Shown here: piece after piece, positions 41,709 through 42,180 of the stretch
How positions within the stretch are numbered: the stretch's first letter is position 1
How the letters are laid out: every line of letters starts with the position of its first letter
From: Planctomycetota bacterium
GTDB lineage: Bacteria; Planctomycetota; UBA1135; GCA-002686595
Assembly (NCBI GenBank): GCA_021730845.1
Contig: JAKFYL010000234.1
Span: 1 to 42,180, forward strand
Direction of reading: 5' to 3'
DNA length: 42,180 bases
Made by a program: the position numbers and the translations under genes
Notes under the pieces: generated by a model
Database searches by the model: none
Told to the model about the DNA's origin: nothing
The model's input: the letters and a program-made list of their open reading frames with translations, nothing else

Positions 41709-42180
41709 AAGTCGGCCGCGTCTGTTTGGTGGCGCTGTTGACGCTCGGATGCGCGTGTTCCACGCCAAACCAAGGAGCAGCAAACGTCCATCCCGCGAGC
41801 GCCTCGACGGGCCCCAGTACCAGTCGGGGAGATAACGCCACCACGACGCAGCACATCGAGGCCCTGCTCGACCGCTTTCACTTCGCGGCAGCGGCCGCCA
41901 ATTCCAAGGCCTACTTCGAGTGCTTGGCGCCGGAAGCGATATTCATAGGGACGGACGCCAGCGAGCGCTGGGACGTAGCGGGCTTTCGAGCCTATGCCGA
42001 GCCCTACTTCTCCAAAGGTCAAGGCTGGACCTTCGTGCCGACCAAGCGCTACGTCATGCTCGCCGCGGACGGCCAATGCGCCTGGTTCGACGAGCAACTA
42101 GCCAACGAAAAGTACGGCCCGACACGCGGCAGTGGGGTGGTTGTCTTGCGCGACGGGAACTGGCGCATCGCGCACTACGT
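41705..42180 (+). CDS. SnoaL/NTF2-like lipoprotein (partial, runs off the window)
   Basis: GTG 41705 overlaps the NHL gene's stop by four bases. The visible 158 residues begin with a lipoprotein signal, KVGRVCLVALLTLGCAC, giving a probable lipidated Cys at residue 16 (LTLGC). After a Ser/Thr/Asn-rich linker comes an NTF2/SnoaL-type domain: HIEALLDRFHFAAAAANSKAYFECLAPEAIFIGTDASERW, FRAYAEPYF, then WFDEQLANEKYGPTRGSGVVVLRDGNWRIAHYV. This pattern fits the SnoaL_3 family of the NTF2 superfamily, and little of the domain should be missing. Enzymatic role unknown. The window ends inside the gene, so its 3' end is not known. Confidence 0.75.
   Translation, partial: MKVGRVCLVALLTLGCACSTPNQGAANVHPASASTGPSTSRGDNATTTQHIEALLDRFHFAAAAANSKAYFECLAPEAIFIGTDASERWDVAGFRAYAEPYFSKGQGWTFVPTKRYVMLAADGQCAWFDEQLANEKYGPTRGSGVVVLRDGNWRIAHY

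Overview
The window reads as a chromosomal segment of a high-GC, Gram-negative-type bacterium, most likely a planctomycete. Reasons: many proteins carry Sec signal peptides or lipoprotein boxes; there are two ECF sigma/anti-sigma modules, one with a CHAT protease-like partner and one with a HEAT-repeat anti-sigma; there is a periplasmic-type tricorn/S41 peptidase; Shine-Dalgarno sites are often weak; and the secreted protein at 33997-35151 ends in a Cys-containing module I associate with secreted planctomycete proteins of the Poly30/Saltatorellus group. The lineage call is inference. I found no rRNA, tRNA, CRISPR array, insertion sequence or phage gene.

Layout. 1-567: no gene, several hairpins. 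568-4289: a stand-alone C-terminal piece of an aminotransferase, a secreted M28 aminopeptidase, a SAM methyltransferase and (minus strand) a MauE/DoxX-thioredoxin fusion. 4644-6353: a secreted FG-GAP protein. 6449-10394 (minus): ECF sigma, anti-sigma and CHAT-TPR lipoprotein, with overlapping ends. 10607-14041: a large unrecognised protein and a glycine-rich secreted protein. 14200-19528: a queuosine-precursor transporter, then a second ECF sigma, an anti-sigma fused to a HEAT-like region, and a large unrecognised protein, all tightly linked. 19603-22050: a four-cysteine small protein, an SDR oxidoreductase and an NTT/MFS-like transporter. 22127-27486 (minus): dipeptidyl peptidase IV, POT peptide transporter and Xaa-Pro dipeptidase. 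27558-33760: M64 peptidase, DinB-like protein, methyltransferase and tricorn peptidase. 33997-36879: a secreted protein, then an ArsC/Spx-like gene and threonine ammonia-lyase. 36900-40471 (minus): a histidine kinase and an HDOD-REC-GGDEF protein. 40665-42180: an NHL-repeat protein and a SnoaL/NTF2-like lipoprotein cut by the window end.

How the genes fit together. The DPP IV, POT and PepQ genes form a coherent route: release Xaa-Pro dipeptides outside, import them, and hydrolyse them inside. With M28, M64 and tricorn peptidases nearby, the region suggests a protein- or peptide-degrading lifestyle. The two sigma/anti-sigma modules and the kinase/diguanylate cyclase pair provide envelope and c-di-GMP signalling.

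The most notable observation is at 35303-35653. The ArsC/Spx-like reading frame is interrupted by one in-frame TGA exactly where the first cysteine of the CxxC redox motif belongs. A GC-rich stem-loop sits about 25 nt downstream, at bacterial SECIS distance. I interpret the gene as a selenoprotein with a UxxC motif. A conventional gene call would start after the TGA and lose the active site.
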